Positions 9,010-18,187 of a stretch of DNA of 64,000 nucleotides are shown one piece after another. Numbering within the stretch: position 1 is the first letter of the stretch; each line of letters opens with the position of its first letter. A program made the position numbers and the translations under genes. Below the pieces are notes generated by a model. The model saw only the letters and a program-made list of their open reading frames with translations, ran no database searches and was not told where the DNA came from. Source of the DNA: Rhizobium esperanzae (GTDB lineage: Bacteria > Pseudomonadota > Alphaproteobacteria > Rhizobiales > Rhizobiaceae); contig NZ_MXPU01000020.1 in the NCBI RefSeq assembly GCF_002204185.1, positions 56,448 through 120,447 on the forward strand. Reading direction: 5' to 3'.

Positions 9010-10178
9010 AGATAATAGGCAGAGATAACGAGCCCGAGGCCGGAAAGCGCGACGAGCGCCATGACGTAATAGCTGACGAGGCCGAGCCAGGCGTAAAGAT
9101 AGCCCGAAGCGATGGTCATCAACCCCATCGCCATGCCGACATAAAAGAAATAGGCGCCCTGGGCCGAGGCCTCCTGTGTTTCCTGCACCGTCGCCATGAT
9201 CCGCCGCTGTACGCCGGTATGCACGAAGGCATAGGTGAAGCCGTGGAAACATTGCAGCAGGAAGAAGCCGGCAAAACCGGCATTCATGGGAAACAGGATC
9301 CAGCGGCAGACGCTGACGGCGCAGCCGAAACGGATAAGCGTCCACGCAGTGAAGCGCCGATTGAGACGCTTCGACAGAAAGAACACCGTTACCTCCGAGG
9401 CAACGCCGGCGCTCCAGAGCACGCCGACTTGCGTGCCGGAAAAGCCGAGCTGATGCCAATAGATCGAGGAAAAAGCATTAAGCACCGCATGGCTCGACTG
9501 CTGGATGGCGACGCCGATCAGAAGCAGCAGTAAATGCGGCTCGCTCAGACCGCGCCCGGTGGCGGCCGGAAGATCGATCGGCTGGCCGCGCCGCCGCGTC
9601 GGTCCGATCCGCGGACAGAAGATCGCCATCACCACGGTCATCGTGAAGCCGAACACCATCACGACGAGCACCATGCCGCCGCCCCACCGACCGATCAGCT
9701 GACCGCCGAGGAGCGTCGAGATGATGAAGGCGATCGACCCCCACACCCGCATCGACCCATAGTCGAGCCCCCAGCGGCGCACACCCGAAATGACGATCGA
9801 TTCGACGACCGGCAGATAGGGCGCGAAGGTGGCGCCCTGCAGCGCGAAGACGATCGTCACCGGCCAGAAGCTCGTCGTCCAATAAAGTGCGATTGCGGTC
9901 AGCAGCGACAGGCCGCCCGACCACAGCAACACGTCGGCGCGCTCCTTTAGGCGGTCGGCGATCATGGCGACGACAGGCGCCACCAGGACACGAACCACCA
10001 TTGGTATGGCAAGGATGATGCCGATCTCATGATCGCTGAAACTGTGGGTTTCCAGCCAAACGGGGAAGAACGGCAGCACGACGCCGTTGACGAGCAGCGG
10101 CGCGCAATAGGACAGCGCGCTGAGCAGCCGGAAGCGCTGCGGCGCTCCCTCACCCGAGGAATGTTGAGCGGGAATCAT
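8961..10178 (-). CDS. MFS transporter, HcaT/MFS_1-like
   Basis: 405 residues with about 12 hydrophobic helices. The pattern matches the MFS_1-like group that includes 3-phenylpropionate permease HcaT: an N-terminal LLVNGVVLPFFPVWLE segment and an A-motif-like loop (AMIADRLKERAD). The substrate is unknown. Its 3' end overlaps the epimerase gene tail-to-tail, and the pairing could mean a shared peptide or aromatic-acid substrate, but convergent genes are not co-transcribed. A 164-base gap with a likely promoter separates its start from the phosphoesterase gene end at 10343. Confidence 0.8.
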   Translation of the reverse strand: MIPAQHSSGEGAPQRFRLLSALSYCAPLLVNGVVLPFFPVWLETHSFSDHEIGIILAIPMVVRVLVAPVVAMIADRLKERADVLLWSGGLSLLTAIALYWTTSFWPVTIVFALQGATFAPYLPVVESIVISGVRRWGLDYGSMRVWGSIAFIISTLLGGQLIGRWGGGMVLVVMVFGFTMTVVMAIFCPRIGPTRRRGQPIDLPAATGRGLSEPHLLLLLIGVAIQQSSHAVLNAFSSIYWHQLGFSGTQVGVLWSAGVASEVTVFFLSKRLNRRFTAWTLIRFGCAVSVCRWILFPMNAGFAGFFLLQCFHGFTYAFVHTGVQRRIMATVQETQEASAQGAYFFYVGMAMGLMTIASGYLYAWLGLVSYYVMALVALSGLGLVISAYYLQPQRALSGGKTREVA

Positions 10179-10342
10179 GGGTGGACCTGAAGGAAACTGG
10201 ACGTTGTCCTAACACACCACCCGGAAGGCGACTATTGCGAGAAATAGCCGTCCAGAAACGTTTTAAGAAATAAATTGGGCCTGTCACCTCGCGGTAACGG
10301 CTAAATTGCTGGAGAGCCGCCACGACTGCGACGGTGCTAAAA

Positions 10343-11185
10343 TCAAGCCGCCTGCGGGGCGAGTTCCGCCTCTTCGGGACGCTCGACGGCGGTAAGCGCC
10401 GGTACGGCGGTGGCAAGCGCCCGCCAGGTGATCAGTTCGAAGGTGCCGTCGGCATGTTCGGCAACCGCCGTGCAGCTTTCCACCCAGTCACCCGTGTTGA
10501 TGTAGCGAATGCCGTCCATGTCCTGGATGATCGCGTGGTGGATGTGACCGCAGATCACGCCGTCGGCGCCGCTCTTGCGGGCCTCTTCGGCCACGACGCG
10601 CTCGAACTCGCCGATGAAATTGACCGCATGCTTGACCTGCAGCTTCGCCCAGGCGGAGAACGACCAATAGGGCATGCCGAGGCGGCGGCGTACGGCCGCG
10701 AGCAGGATATTGATTCGAATCGCCGTATCATAGGCCCAGTCGCCGAGATAGGCGAGCAGGCGGGCGTTGCGAACGACGACGTCGAACTCGTCGCCGTGCA
10801 GGATCAGGTATTTCTTGCCGTCCGCGCCGTCATGCATCATACGCTCGACGACCTCGATGCCGCCGAAATGCATGCCCGGGAAGTCGCGCAGAAATTCGTC
10901 GTGATTACCCGGGACGTAGACGACGCGCGTGCCCTTGCGCGCCTTGCGCAACAGCTTCTGAACGACGTCGTTGCAGACCTGCGGCCAATACCAGCTGCGC
11001 TTCAGGCGCCAGCCGTCAACGATGTCGCCGACGAGCACGATCGTGTCCGCCTCGTGGTAGCGCAGGAAATCCAACAGGAAGTCCGCCTTCGCGGCCTTCG
11101 AGCCGAGATGGACATCGGAAATGAAGAGCGTGCGGAAATGTCTGGGTTCCATCATGTCTATCACGAGCTGCCGCTCATGCCCCAT
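10343..11185 (-). CDS. LpxH-like metallophosphoesterase
   Basis: 280 residues of the calcineurin-like phosphoesterase fold. The metal ligands are ordered: FISDVHLG (Asp24, His26), LVGDIVDG (Asp54), GNHD (93-96), LILHGDEFD and CGHIHHA. The layout matches the UDP-2,3-diacylglucosamine hydrolase (LpxH) group. Many alphaproteobacteria use LpxI for that step, so this may be an LpxH paralogue with another substrate. The C-terminal Ala/Glu/Pro tail is not part of the core. Starts at 11185 or at the Met-Met pair 10-11 codons later are all possible; the conserved part begins near FRTLFISD. Confidence 0.8.
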   Translation of the reverse strand: MGHERQLVIDMMEPRHFRTLFISDVHLGSKAAKADFLLDFLRYHEADTIVLVGDIVDGWRLKRSWYWPQVCNDVVQKLLRKARKGTRVVYVPGNHDEFLRDFPGMHFGGIEVVERMMHDGADGKKYLILHGDEFDVVVRNARLLAYLGDWAYDTAIRINILLAAVRRRLGMPYWSFSAWAKLQVKHAVNFIGEFERVVAEEARKSGADGVICGHIHHAIIQDMDGIRYINTGDWVESCTAVAEHADGTFELITWRALATAVPALTAVERPEEAELAPQAA

Positions 11186-11425
11186 CTTTCATCTAGCCTT
11201 CCAAAACCAGACTCGTGTTTCAGGAAAATGACAAGTTGGGGAAAAGCCCTTCAGACCCCACCGATTCGGTCCGGATGGTAAACGCCGATCTCGTCGGTGG
11301 CGAAGCTCGCAACACCGACACCTGTCCCATCGTCATAATTTATCGCCGCGAGGCTATGGATCTTTCCCGCATACCGAGAATCAAATTAACAGCAGCTGCC
11401 GATCAAGGCGTAACCTGGGGGATTG

Positions 11426-11761
11426 ATGATGCGCGCCCACACCGCGACAATAATGATTTCTATTGCACTGCTTGCAGGCTGCGCACCGACGCAGCAGGAC
11501 TATGATGCGACAGTCACGCTGCTGCAAGGCAGCGCGAGAGCGAGAAGTGCGTTCGTCAAAGTGTGCGCAAAGGATTTCGATGCAAATGCGCGTCGCACCG
11601 CAGGGATCGTGACAAACGCCTCCGACAAGGACGCTCCGAGGGTCGCCTGCCAGCGATATCTGACGGCCGCGACCTCCGGTCGCGCCACGTATCAGGATCT
11701 GCTCGACATCAAGGCTCACCGGTTTACGCCAAAGCTCATCAAGATCTTCCAGGGCCGCTGA
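11426..11761 (+). CDS. Small lipoprotein of unknown function
   Basis: About 111 residues. A short hydrophobic signal ends in ALLAGC, a good lipobox (TIMISIALLAGC), so the mature protein would be lipid-anchored and ~94 residues long. The mature part has three Cys residues (VCAKDF, VACQRYL and the lipid Cys), which may form a disulphide. GGGGG lies 5-9 bases before the ATG at 11426. An ATG three bases later is also possible. I recognise no family. The gene lies between divergent and co-oriented neighbours of unrelated function. Confidence 0.65.
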   Translation: MMRAHTATIMISIALLAGCAPTQQDYDATVTLLQGSARARSAFVKVCAKDFDANARRTAGIVTNASDKDAPRVACQRYLTAATSGRATYQDLLDIKAHRFTPKLIKIFQGR

Positions 11762-11945
11762 TAGCCCGGAAGACGGCCTCTTGCTCGTCGTTTTTGAAAC
11801 CGACGTGAACAAGTTCGACGGCCAAGCGGATTGGGGGGAAAGCGGCCACTGGACGCTCGCCCCTCTTTCGGCCGGCGATGTTGCCCTGCCGATCGAGCGC
11901 GTTCATGATGACGACGATTTCATATCCGAAAAAGTGGGATGGCCG

Positions 11946-12695
11946 ATGCGTCTCTTTCTCGTTCGCCATGGCGAATCCCTCGGCAATATCAACGAGCAGG
12001 CCTACCGCCAGTTCGGCGATCATAACGTTCCGCTGACGGAATGGGGCTATCGCCAAGCGGCGGAGGCAGGCGCTGTCATCGCCTCGTACCTGAGAGGGTT
12101 GCCGAGCCAGGGATTTCAGAAGCTGCATATCTGGTATTCGCCGTTTCTGCGCACGCGCCAGAGCAAGGATGCGCTGCTCGAAGCGCTGCCGGAAAACTTC
12201 GTCGGCGACGTCAGGGAAGATTATCTCCTGCGCGAGCAGGATTTCGGCCTCTTCACCGAAATCTACGACCATGCCGAGCGGAAACAGAAATTCCCCGAGG
12301 AATTCGAAAAATGGGCGAGACTGCGCAATAATAGCGGCAAGTTCTATGCGCGGCCGCCGGACGGCGAAAGCCGGGCAGATGTGGCGCAGCGGGTCCGTCT
12401 CTTCCTCCAGACCGTCATGCGCGAGGCCGAAAGCGGCAACCACAATGTCGCAATCGTCGGCCATGGCGTCACCAACCGGGCGGTCGAAATGAATTTCCTG
12501 CACCACTCCGTCGATTGGTTCGAGCGCTCCGACAATCCTGGGAATTCCGACGTCACGCTGATCGAGGGAACGCGTCTGCAAGGCTACGACACCACACTGC
12601 TGCACCAGGCCGCCGACCGGCAGCCTGGGCAGGAGGACAGACTGCGCGATGCATATGGCGCTGATGTGACGATGACGCCGAAGCGCGGCGGATAG
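11946..12695 (+). CDS. Histidine phosphatase superfamily protein
   Basis: 249 residues from the ATG at 11946, with a GGGATGG stretch just before it. An upstream in-frame extension to 11781 lacks conservation features. The RHG motif (LVRHGES, phosphorylated His8) is at the N-terminus and the second catalytic His is in VAIVGHGVTNRAV, with Arg in SPFLRTRQS. The family covers phosphoglycerate mutases and many broad-specificity phosphatases. The substrate cannot be told here. A palindromic repeat follows the stop codon immediately. Confidence 0.85.
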   Translation: MRLFLVRHGESLGNINEQAYRQFGDHNVPLTEWGYRQAAEAGAVIASYLRGLPSQGFQKLHIWYSPFLRTRQSKDALLEALPENFVGDVREDYLLREQDFGLFTEIYDHAERKQKFPEEFEKWARLRNNSGKFYARPPDGESRADVAQRVRLFLQTVMREAESGNHNVAIVGHGVTNRAVEMNFLHHSVDWFERSDNPGNSDVTLIEGTRLQGYDTTLLHQAADRQPGQEDRLRDAYGADVTMTPKRGG

Positions 12696-12842
12696 ACCCC
12701 TCCCCACAAGGGCGAGGGACTAACGAGCGGCATCAACGGTGATAAACCCCGGCCTCTCCGCGGATGAAACGATGAGTTAAAGAAGGACGGTGCGGCATCC
12801 CAACCCCTCCTCCTTGTGGGGAGGGGTTGGGCGGGGTCTTCT
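12694..12842 (+). repeat. GC-rich palindromic intergenic repeat (RIME-like)
   Basis: The element starts with AGACCCCTCCCCACAAGG and ends with a related inverted sequence finishing in CGGGGTCT. Its right part is an 11-bp perfect hairpin (CCAACCCCTCC at 12800 with GGAGGGGTTGG ending at 12830). It fills the gap between the convergent phosphatase and flavoprotein genes and could also act as a bidirectional transcription end. Similar elements recur near 36.0, 40.0, 42.8 and 63.7 kb. Confidence 0.6.
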
Positions 12843-12849
12843 ACGCTCT

Positions 12850-14289
12850 TCACGCAGCTCGCACTGCCGCCATCGGCTTCACGTTCTGATTCATCCGGAA
12901 CAGGTTGTTGGGATCGTAGCGCAGCTTGATTTCCGAAAGGCGCGCGTAATTGGCCCCGTAAGCCATTTCGACCCGGTCGGTCTCGTCCTCTGGCATGAAG
13001 TTGATGTAGGCAGTACCCACAGCATGCGGCTTGGTTGCCTCGAAAAGTTCGCGCGCCCAGCCAACGCAGTTTCCGTCCATCTCGGTTTCCCGCCAGCGTG
13101 CATGGACATTCATGACGAAATGCGAACTGCGCTGTGGAAATGCCGTGGCTTCGGTCGGCACGCGACCGGCGGCGCCGCCGACATGGCCGATGAATATTTC
13201 GCATTCCGGCCCCGGCAGCTTCCGCACCGCATCGATGAGAACCTCGATCGCCGCGTCGGAAAGGGAGGCGAAATCCTGGCTCTTCCAATAGTTACGGGCG
13301 CCTGGCGTTAGAAGCGGGTCGAATGCCTGCTGCCAGCCGATGAACGGCATTGGGCCGACGATGTCGGCGATCGGCTTTCCGATCCCGCGCAATCCAGCCG
13401 CCGCCTTTTCGCCCGCCGCCATGTCCCCGCAATAGCACATGGCGAGCACCACGATCTCCTTGCCATGCCACTCAGCCGGAAGGAACGGCAGCGGCGGCGC
13501 CTGGCGCATCACCACCCAGCAGGTCAGCTCGTCGGGTGCTGTTTCCAGCGCCTCCCGATACTCCCTGAGAACTTCTTCCGCATCGGCGAACGGATGCACC
13601 ACCAGTCCGGCGAAAACTTCGGGATGGAGCGGGTTGAGCTGGAATTCGAAGGAGGTCACGACACCGAAATTGCCGCCGCCGCCGCGCAGCGCCCAAAACA
13701 AGTCCGGCCGCTCCGTCTCGCTCGCCTTCACCAGTTCGCCATCGGCCGTCACCACATCGACGGAAATCAGATTGTCGAGCGTCAGACCGAATTTCCGGGT
13801 GAGCCAGCCGAAACCGCCGCCGAGCGTCAGGCCGGCTATGCCGGTCGTGGAATTGATACCGGTTGGCAGCACCAGCCCGAAGGCCAGCGTTTCCTTGTCG
13901 ACATCGCCGAGCGTGGCGCCGGGTTCGATCCTGGCGCGGCGTATCTCGGGATCGACCCGCACGGACTTCATCGGCGACAGGTCGATAACGACACCACCTT
14001 CGCAGACCGCATTGCCGGCAATGCCGTGCCCGCCGCCGCGCACCGAAACGAGCAGATTGTTGTCGCGTGCAAAGCGCACCGCGCGCACCACATCAGCCGC
14101 CCCGGCGCAGCGCGCAATCAGACCCGGCCGGCGATCGATCATCGCATTCCAGATCGCCCGCGCCTCGCCGTAATTCATGTCTTTGCTGGTCAGGAGACTG
14201 CCGCGAAAACCAGCGGCAAACGCATCCATGGCCACGTCATTGACCATCGTCTGACCCCGTTGCAGGGTCGTGAGGTTCAAATTGTCCAT
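12850..14289 (-). CDS. FAD-binding oxidoreductase, berberine-bridge-enzyme type
   Basis: 479 residues. The start at 14289 is set by GGAGGAAATC directly before the ATG; longer in-frame options upstream have no such signal. An N-terminal PCMH-type FAD domain carries SVRGGGHGIAGNAVC, whose His is the usual covalent FAD attachment site. A Gly-rich stretch (LTLGGGFGWLTRKFG) and ALRGGGGNFGVVTSFEF follow. The C-terminal BBE motif (YGANYARLSEIKLRYDPNNL) is intact. Such enzymes oxidise alcohols, sugars or reticuline-like compounds with O2. The bacterial substrate is unknown. It is divergent from the malic enzyme gene. Confidence 0.88.
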   Translation of the reverse strand: MDNLNLTTLQRGQTMVNDVAMDAFAAGFRGSLLTSKDMNYGEARAIWNAMIDRRPGLIARCAGAADVVRAVRFARDNNLLVSVRGGGHGIAGNAVCEGGVVIDLSPMKSVRVDPEIRRARIEPGATLGDVDKETLAFGLVLPTGINSTTGIAGLTLGGGFGWLTRKFGLTLDNLISVDVVTADGELVKASETERPDLFWALRGGGGNFGVVTSFEFQLNPLHPEVFAGLVVHPFADAEEVLREYREALETAPDELTCWVVMRQAPPLPFLPAEWHGKEIVVLAMCYCGDMAAGEKAAAGLRGIGKPIADIVGPMPFIGWQQAFDPLLTPGARNYWKSQDFASLSDAAIEVLIDAVRKLPGPECEIFIGHVGGAAGRVPTEATAFPQRSSHFVMNVHARWRETEMDGNCVGWARELFEATKPHAVGTAYINFMPEDETDRVEMAYGANYARLSEIKLRYDPNNLFRMNQNVKPMAAVRAA

Positions 14290-14528
14290 GATTTCCTCCA
14301 TGCGACCGGCGCCCCGCACCGTCGCGGCCGGCATCTTGCGCTCGCAGGGGGCGTCAAACAAGTTTTCCAAAAGGATTAGTACCAGGGATGAGGATCCGTC
14401 AGGCCTACCCGCAGTACACAGCATTCGCTCTCGACGAAAACTTCTACCATCCCTCATTTCCATACTGTCGCCCGTATCCGATTGATGTATGGAGGGAACT
14501 CCAGAAAAAGACGTGCACGGAGGCGGCA

Positions 14529-16841
14529 ATGGATCACCAGGATAAATCCAAGACGGACAAGAACCTGCCGGGCGGCGATCTCGACGAGCAGGCGCTCTTC
14601 TTCCATCGCTATCCTCGCCCCGGCAAGCTGGAGATCCAGGCGACCAAGCCGCTCGGCAATCAGCGCGACCTGGCGCTCGCCTATTCGCCTGGTGTTGCCG
14701 CCCCCTGCCTTGCCATCCGCGACAATCCGGAGATGGCGGCCGAATATACCTCGCGCGCCAATCTCGTCGCCGTCATTTCCAACGGCACCGCCGTGCTCGG
14801 TCTCGGCAATATCGGGCCGCTGGCTTCGAAGCCGGTCATGGAGGGCAAGGCCGTGCTCTTCAAGAAATTTGCCGGCATCGACGTTTTCGACATCGAGATA
14901 GACGCCGCGAGCGTCGAACAGATGGTCTCAACCGTTTCCTCGCTGGAGCCGACCTTCGGCGGCATCAACCTCGAAGACATCAAGGCACCGGAATGTTTCG
15001 AGGTCGAGCGGCGCCTGCGCGAGAAGATGAAAATCCCGGTTTTCCACGACGACCAGCACGGCACGGCGATCATCGTCGCCGCCGCGATCCTGAACGGGCT
15101 GGAACTTGCCGGCAAGGCGATCGACAACGTCAAGATCGTCGCCTCGGGCGCGGGAGCCGCCGCCCTTGCCTGCCTCAATCTGCTGGTGACGCTCGGCGCC
15201 AAGCGTGAAAACATCTGGGTCCACGATATTGAAGGCCTGGTTTACGAGGGCCGCACCGAACTGATGGACGAATGGAAGTCCGTCTACGCGCAGAAGAGCG
15301 ACACGCGCACGCTCGCCGAAAACATCGGCGGCGCCGATGTCTTCCTCGGTCTGTCAGCCGCCGGCGTTCTGAAACCGGAGCTGCTGGCGCAGATGGCGGA
15401 CAAGCCGCTGATCATGGCGCTTGCCAACCCGACGCCGGAGATCATGCCGGACCTCGCCCGCGCCGCCCGTCCGGATGCGATGATCTGCACCGGCCGCTCG
15501 GATTTCGCCAATCAGGTCAACAACGTCCTCTGCTTCCCCTATATCTTCCGCGGCGCGCTCGATTGCGGCGCCGAGACGATCAACGAGGAAATGAAAATGG
15601 CGGCCGTGCGCGCCATCGCAGCGCTTGCCCGCGAAGAACCCTCCGATGTCGCTGCCCGCGCCTATTCCGGCGAGACCCCGGTCTTCGGCCCGGATTATCT
15701 GATCCCCTCGCCCTTCGATCCGCGTCTCATCCTGCGCATCGCGCCGGCCGTTGCCAAAGCCGCCGAACAGAGCGGCGTCGCGCGCCGCCCGATCCAGGAT
15801 TTTGACGCCTATTTCGATCAGCTGAACCGTTTCGTCTTCCGCTCCGGCTTCGTCATGAAGCCGATCTTTGCCGCCGCCAAGGCCGCCGAGCGCAAGCGCG
15901 TCATCTTCTCCGAAGGCGAGGACGAGCGCGTGTTACGCGCCGCCCAGGTGCTGCTGGAGGAAGGCTTGGCCAAACCCATCCTGATCGGCCGCCCGCAGGT
16001 CATCGAAACACGCCTCAAGCGCTACGGCCTGCGCATCCGCCCCCTGCAGGATTTCGAGGTTATCAATCCGGAAGACGATCCGCGCTTCCGCGAATATGTC
16101 GATCTCTATTTCTCGCTCGTCGGCCGCCGCGGCGTCATCCCGGAAGCCGCCCGTACCATCGTGCGCACCAATACGACCGTCATCGGCGCGCTGGCGCTGC
16201 GGCGCGGCGAGGCCGATGCGCTGATCTGCGGCCTCGAAGGCCGTTATGAAAAGCACCTGCGCGACGTGCGTCAGATCATCGGCAAACGCAAGGATGTCCG
16301 CGATTTCTCGGCGCTGAGCCTGATGATCTCGCAGCGTGGCGCCACCTTCTTCACCGACACCTACGTGACCTTCAACCCGACCGCAGAGGAAGTCGCCGAG
16401 GCGACTGTCATGGCGGCCGAGGAAATCCGCCGTTTCGGCATCACGCCGCGCGCTGCCCTCGTCTCGCATTCCAACTTCGGCTCGCGCGAATCCGAAAGTG
16501 CGACCAAGATGCGCAACGCCCTGCAACTCATTCGCGAAACTGCGCCCGATCTCGAAGTCGACGGCGAAATGCACGGCGAAAGCGCCATCACCGAAGCGCT
16601 ACGCAAGCGCGTGATGCCGCACACCACGCTGCATGACGAGGCGAACCTCCTCGTCTTCCCGAACCTCGATGCCGCCAACATCACGCTCGGCGTTGTGAAG
16701 TCGATGACCGACGGCCTGCATGTCGGCCCGATCCTGCTTGGCGCTGCCCTGCCCGCTCACATTCTCGCTCCCTCGGTCACCTCTCGCGGCGTCGTCAACA
16801 TGGCCGCACTCGCCGTCGTCGAGGCATCGCAGCCGGCGTGA
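14529..16841 (+). CDS. maeB: Malic enzyme fused to phosphotransacetylase-like domain
   Basis: 770 residues from an ATG preceded by GGAGGC. Residues ~1-430 form the malic enzyme, with YSPGVAAPC near the N-terminus, FHDDQHGTAII in the active-site region and a Rossmann GAGAAALACLNLL. Residues ~440-770 are a phosphotransacetylase-like domain. It decarboxylates malate oxidatively to pyruvate, feeding acetyl-CoA synthesis when cells grow on C4-dicarboxylates. In rhizobia two such fusions exist, an NAD-preferring Dme needed for symbiotic nitrogen fixation and an NADP-preferring Tme. Length (770) fits Dme, but cofactor preference cannot be settled by eye. The PTA domain is not thought to be catalytically active. 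Confidence 0.92.
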   Translation: MDHQDKSKTDKNLPGGDLDEQALFFHRYPRPGKLEIQATKPLGNQRDLALAYSPGVAAPCLAIRDNPEMAAEYTSRANLVAVISNGTAVLGLGNIGPLASKPVMEGKAVLFKKFAGIDVFDIEIDAASVEQMVSTVSSLEPTFGGINLEDIKAPECFEVERRLREKMKIPVFHDDQHGTAIIVAAAILNGLELAGKAIDNVKIVASGAGAAALACLNLLVTLGAKRENIWVHDIEGLVYEGRTELMDEWKSVYAQKSDTRTLAENIGGADVFLGLSAAGVLKPELLAQMADKPLIMALANPTPEIMPDLARAARPDAMICTGRSDFANQVNNVLCFPYIFRGALDCGAETINEEMKMAAVRAIAALAREEPSDVAARAYSGETPVFGPDYLIPSPFDPRLILRIAPAVAKAAEQSGVARRPIQDFDAYFDQLNRFVFRSGFVMKPIFAAAKAAERKRVIFSEGEDERVLRAAQVLLEEGLAKPILIGRPQVIETRLKRYGLRIRPLQDFEVINPEDDPRFREYVDLYFSLVGRRGVIPEAARTIVRTNTTVIGALALRRGEADALICGLEGRYEKHLRDVRQIIGKRKDVRDFSALSLMISQRGATFFTDTYVTFNPTAEEVAEATVMAAEEIRRFGITPRAALVSHSNFGSRESESATKMRNALQLIRETAPDLEVDGEMHGESAITEALRKRVMPHTTLHDEANLLVFPNLDAANITLGVVKSMTDGLHVGPILLGAALPAHILAPSVTSRGVVNMAALAVVEASQPA

Positions 16842-16893
16842 GAGCTGCAGGCTGATAAAGTCGGGCGGGGCCCATTTCGTGATGCTGGAGATG

Positions 16894-17427
16894 TTACGAA
16901 CCCCGTACCGACAGCCGTCCTCCATCCGCAAGCTCATCCGCGCGTTCGTTGCCGGCGATGCCGGAATGGCCCTTGCACCAGGCAATGGTTAGCAGGGCGT
17001 TCTGTGATAGTTGAAGATCGACCGCTTTCCAGAGTTCCGCATTGGCGATCGTCCGGCTTCGGGCGTTCCCATTCGGATCGCTTTTCTTCCAGCCGTTGTT
17101 CTTCCAAATGTGCCGCCTGTCGTTGCAGCCTTTGACGGCATAGATGGAATCCGACCAAATGGTCGCGGCTTCGCCCGTTGCTTCGCTATTGATCCACGTG
17201 ACTGCCTTCAAGACGGCGGTCAATTCCATCGAATTATTAGCGGAATCACGCATACCGCCGAAGCTGGACGCGATTTCCGCAGCCTCGCGATAGGCGACAA
17301 AGGCCCAGCCGCCGTGCCCGGAATCGGGGTCATAACAACCGTCCGCGAAGACATGGAGACCGTGTTGAGCTTCCGGTATCCCGGCTGTCATTGCGGGGGA
17401 GCATAGCTCGTTGGAAATGCCTGCCAT
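16894..17427 (-). CDS. RNase H-family protein (RNase HI-like)
   Basis: 177 residues from 17427 (GAAGG upstream). An ATG at 17391 or a longer start at 17490 are alternatives. The four acidic catalytic residues are present: Asp in VFADGCYDP, Glu in SMELTAV, Asp in IWSDSIYAV and Asp in NERADELAD. The nearby GHSG carries the His. The first strand differs from classical RnhA (no NPG after the first Asp). It would cleave the RNA strand of RNA-DNA hybrids. It looks like a divergent extra RNase H rather than the housekeeping copy. It is convergent with the malic enzyme gene. Confidence 0.75.
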   Translation of the reverse strand: MAGISNELCSPAMTAGIPEAQHGLHVFADGCYDPDSGHGGWAFVAYREAAEIASSFGGMRDSANNSMELTAVLKAVTWINSEATGEAATIWSDSIYAVKGCNDRRHIWKNNGWKKSDPNGNARSRTIANAELWKAVDLQLSQNALLTIAWCKGHSGIAGNERADELADGGRLSVRGS

Positions 17428-17546
17428 TTTCGCCTTCGCTAAGCCCGTTGGCCGAAGGAGACATTGGAATTGTACCTTCCGTTGTGTCAACTGCTGATGT
17501 CAGCGGCGCCGATAGTCCGGCAGCCGCTTCTGGTGCCACTCAGTCA

Positions 17547-17854
17547 TCACCGGTCTTGGCCGAAAGCAGGCATTGCTCTGGGCCAAAGGCTTAAAGTTTG
17601 GGGGTGGCAACGGCGAAGCCAGTTCGCAAATCGCTTGGGAAGCTCAGCCAGGTTGATCCGGTTGCCCTCACCGTCGAATATCTGAGCCACGAGCCCAAAG
17701 TCGCCTTCGATTTTCTTGGCGAGCCGCAATCCCTGACGCGAAAGCCTTTCGAGCTCAACCTCGAGCTCGGGGACGACGATCGTTATGATCCCGTTGCCCG
17801 CGCGTTTATCATCCTTCCAGACCTGCAGGCCGGCCCCGCCCATGTTACGCCACT
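17547..17854 (-). pseudogene. VOC (glyoxalase/bleomycin-resistance-like) C-terminal remnant
   Basis: The minus frame reads GGAGLQVWKDDKRAG, then IITIVVPELEVELERL and LVAQIFDGEGNRINLAELP, the second half of a vicinal-oxygen-chelate domain with its final metal-site region. The N-terminal half is absent. It joins directly to a YCII-type fragment in another frame near base 17855. A run-on tail continues to the stop at 17547. Confidence 0.6.
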
Positions 17855-18067
17855 GAATGGGCCGTCCAGAACACTGACCTCATTTCCTTGAACACGAACG
17901 AGACTGGCCTCAGAGGAACTGCCGAGCGCATTGCTGGAGACGAATGCAGCCGCTTTCTCCAGCGCTTGTTGATAGGCATACATCTGGTCCATGACGCGCG
18001 CCATATCTTCAGGCGCTATGGACCTCCCGGCAGCTTCGTCCGCATGCAGCATCAGCATGTAGCGCAT
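17855..18067 (-). pseudogene. YCII/DGPF-domain protein, N-terminal remnant
   Basis: The ATG at 18067 opens MRYMLMLHADE, the standard start of YciI/DGPF proteins often encoded beside ECF sigma factors. The frame reaches the diagnostic VLDGPF motif and then loses similarity where the VOC remnant begins in a different frame. The usual C-terminal half is missing. In frame the ORF runs on to 17783 (94 residues) and might be annotated as a short YCII-related protein. I read it as half of a gene left by a deletion that joined it to the VOC remnant. Confidence 0.6.
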
Positions 18068-18168
18068 TTGCTTATCCCCAGTGAAAACCAGTCCCCAGCA
18101 GGAGCGAGCGGCGAGAATACAATCGGATGAAGAAGGGAACTGCTGTTAACGGCTGCAGTGTCCGTCTC

Positions 18169-18187
18169 CGGGCAACGCTGTTGCCCG
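18169..18187. other. Perfect hairpin in the 18.07-18.32 kb gap
   Basis: CGGGCAAC and GTTGCCCG form a perfect 8-bp stem around a GCT loop, followed on the plus strand by CATTTTC. No plus-strand gene precedes it closely, so it could end a small RNA or be an operator. The rest of this ~255-base gap shows nothing recognisable. Confidence 0.35.

Noticed and set aside
11781..11945. N-terminal extension of the histidine phosphatase
   Set aside because: The extension has no conserved features, and the RHG motif normally lies within the first ten residues, as with the ATG at 11946.
12720..12845. CRISPR-like repeats at the palindromic elements
   Set aside because: These are inverted, not regularly spaced direct repeats, and no spacers or cas genes are present.
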